DNA of 6,499 nt. It comes from Brevundimonas sp. UBA7635 (lineage in GTDB: Bacteria; Pseudomonadota; Alphaproteobacteria; Caulobacterales; Caulobacteraceae). The stretch is taken from positions 1-6,499 of the forward strand of contig DLIT01000062.1 of NCBI GenBank assembly GCA_002483865.1, read 5' to 3'. Of this stretch, positions 6,099 through 6,499 are shown piece by piece. Below the pieces are notes generated by a model. It saw only the letters and a list, made by a program, of their open reading frames with translations, was not told where the DNA came from and made no database searches. Position 1 is the stretch's first letter. Each line of letters opens with the position of its first letter. Position numbers and translations under genes: made by a program.

Positions 6099-6499
6099 GT
6101 GCCTCACATTCTGAGCATCGTAACCTTCCTGCCGCTGGTCGGTGCCGGCCTGCTGCTGCTGGCCAGCCTGATGAACAAGGGTGGCCAGGACGCCGCGGCC
6201 CCGGCCGCGCGCTGGATCGCCCTGGGCACCACGCTTGTGGTGCTGGCGGTTTCCGTCCTTCTGGTGGCCCAGTTCGATCCGTCGAATCCGGCCTATCAAT
6301 TCGTCGAGAACTACGCCTGGTTCGCCGGGGCCAGCTATCACCTGGGCGTTGACGGGATTTCGATCCTGTTCGTCCTGCTGACGGTCTTCCTGATGCCGAT
6401 CTGCGTCATCGCAAGCTGGAAGTCGATCGAGACGCGCGTCGTCGAATACATGATCGCCTTCCTGGTGCTGGAGACCCTGGTCATCGGGGTCTTCACCGC
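6099..6499 (+). CDS. nuoM: NADH-quinone oxidoreductase subunit M, N-terminal part (3' end outside window)
   Basis: NuoM is the middle antiporter-like proton pump (ND4 homologue) between NuoL and NuoN. The frame from GTG 6099 stays open to the window end, giving 133 residues of an expected 490-530. Visible are membrane helices near 4-24, 38-57, 86-106 and the start of one near 117-133. The block SYHLGVDGISILFVLLTVFL (79-98) and FLVLETLVIGVFT (121-133) are characteristic of alphaproteobacterial NuoM. The essential helix-5 glutamate and the helix-7 lysine lie beyond the window, so function cannot be judged here. GGGGAG at 6083-6088 is ten bases before the GTG and within the end of nuoL, which stops five bases upstream. 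Confidence 0.95.
   Translation, partial: MPHILSIVTFLPLVGAGLLLLASLMNKGGQDAAAPAARWIALGTTLVVLAVSVLLVAQFDPSNPAYQFVENYAWFAGASYHLGVDGISILFVLLTVFLMPICVIASWKSIETRVVEYMIAFLVLETLVIGVFT

Overview
The window lies inside one operon for the proton-pumping NADH:quinone oxidoreductase (respiratory complex I, NDH-1), with every gene on the + strand. The order is nuoG (3' part), nuoH, a 70-residue lipoprotein-like gene, nuoI, nuoJ, nuoK, nuoL and nuoM (5' part). The DNA is GC-rich with strong G/C preference at third codon positions. The NuoG, NuoI and NuoH sequences are of the alphaproteobacterial/mitochondrial type. A free-living alphaproteobacterium, probably Caulobacterales (Brevundimonas or a relative), is the best guess; this rests on recognising the protein type, not on a search.

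Region by region: 2-1210 is the C-terminal part of NuoG, the peripheral-arm subunit; its N-terminal iron-sulfur region is upstream of the window. 1214-2290 is NuoH, which forms most of the quinone chamber. 2290-2502 encodes a small predicted lipoprotein that is not one of the 14 standard bacterial subunits; it joins both neighbours by one-base stop/start overlaps. 2502-2993 is NuoI, with two 4Fe-4S motifs. The only real intergenic gap (2994-3056, 63 bases) holds a repeat of the nuoJ start sequence and a possible stem-loop. 3057-3683 is NuoJ, 3683-3991 NuoK, 4000-6093 NuoL and 6099 onward NuoM.

Together NuoG and NuoI carry electrons along the peripheral arm towards the quinone site formed with NuoH. 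NuoJ and NuoK link that site to the antiporter-like pumps NuoL and NuoM. All key charged and cysteine residues I could look for in the complete subunits are present, so complex I should be functional.

The points most worth a second look are the lipoprotein-like gene between nuoH and nuoI, the histidine/aspartate-rich loop of NuoL with its exact 15-bp tandem duplication, and the nuoI-nuoJ gap. I see no mobile element, CRISPR array, RNA gene, recognisable promoter or terminator, and no stretch over 300 bases without a gene.
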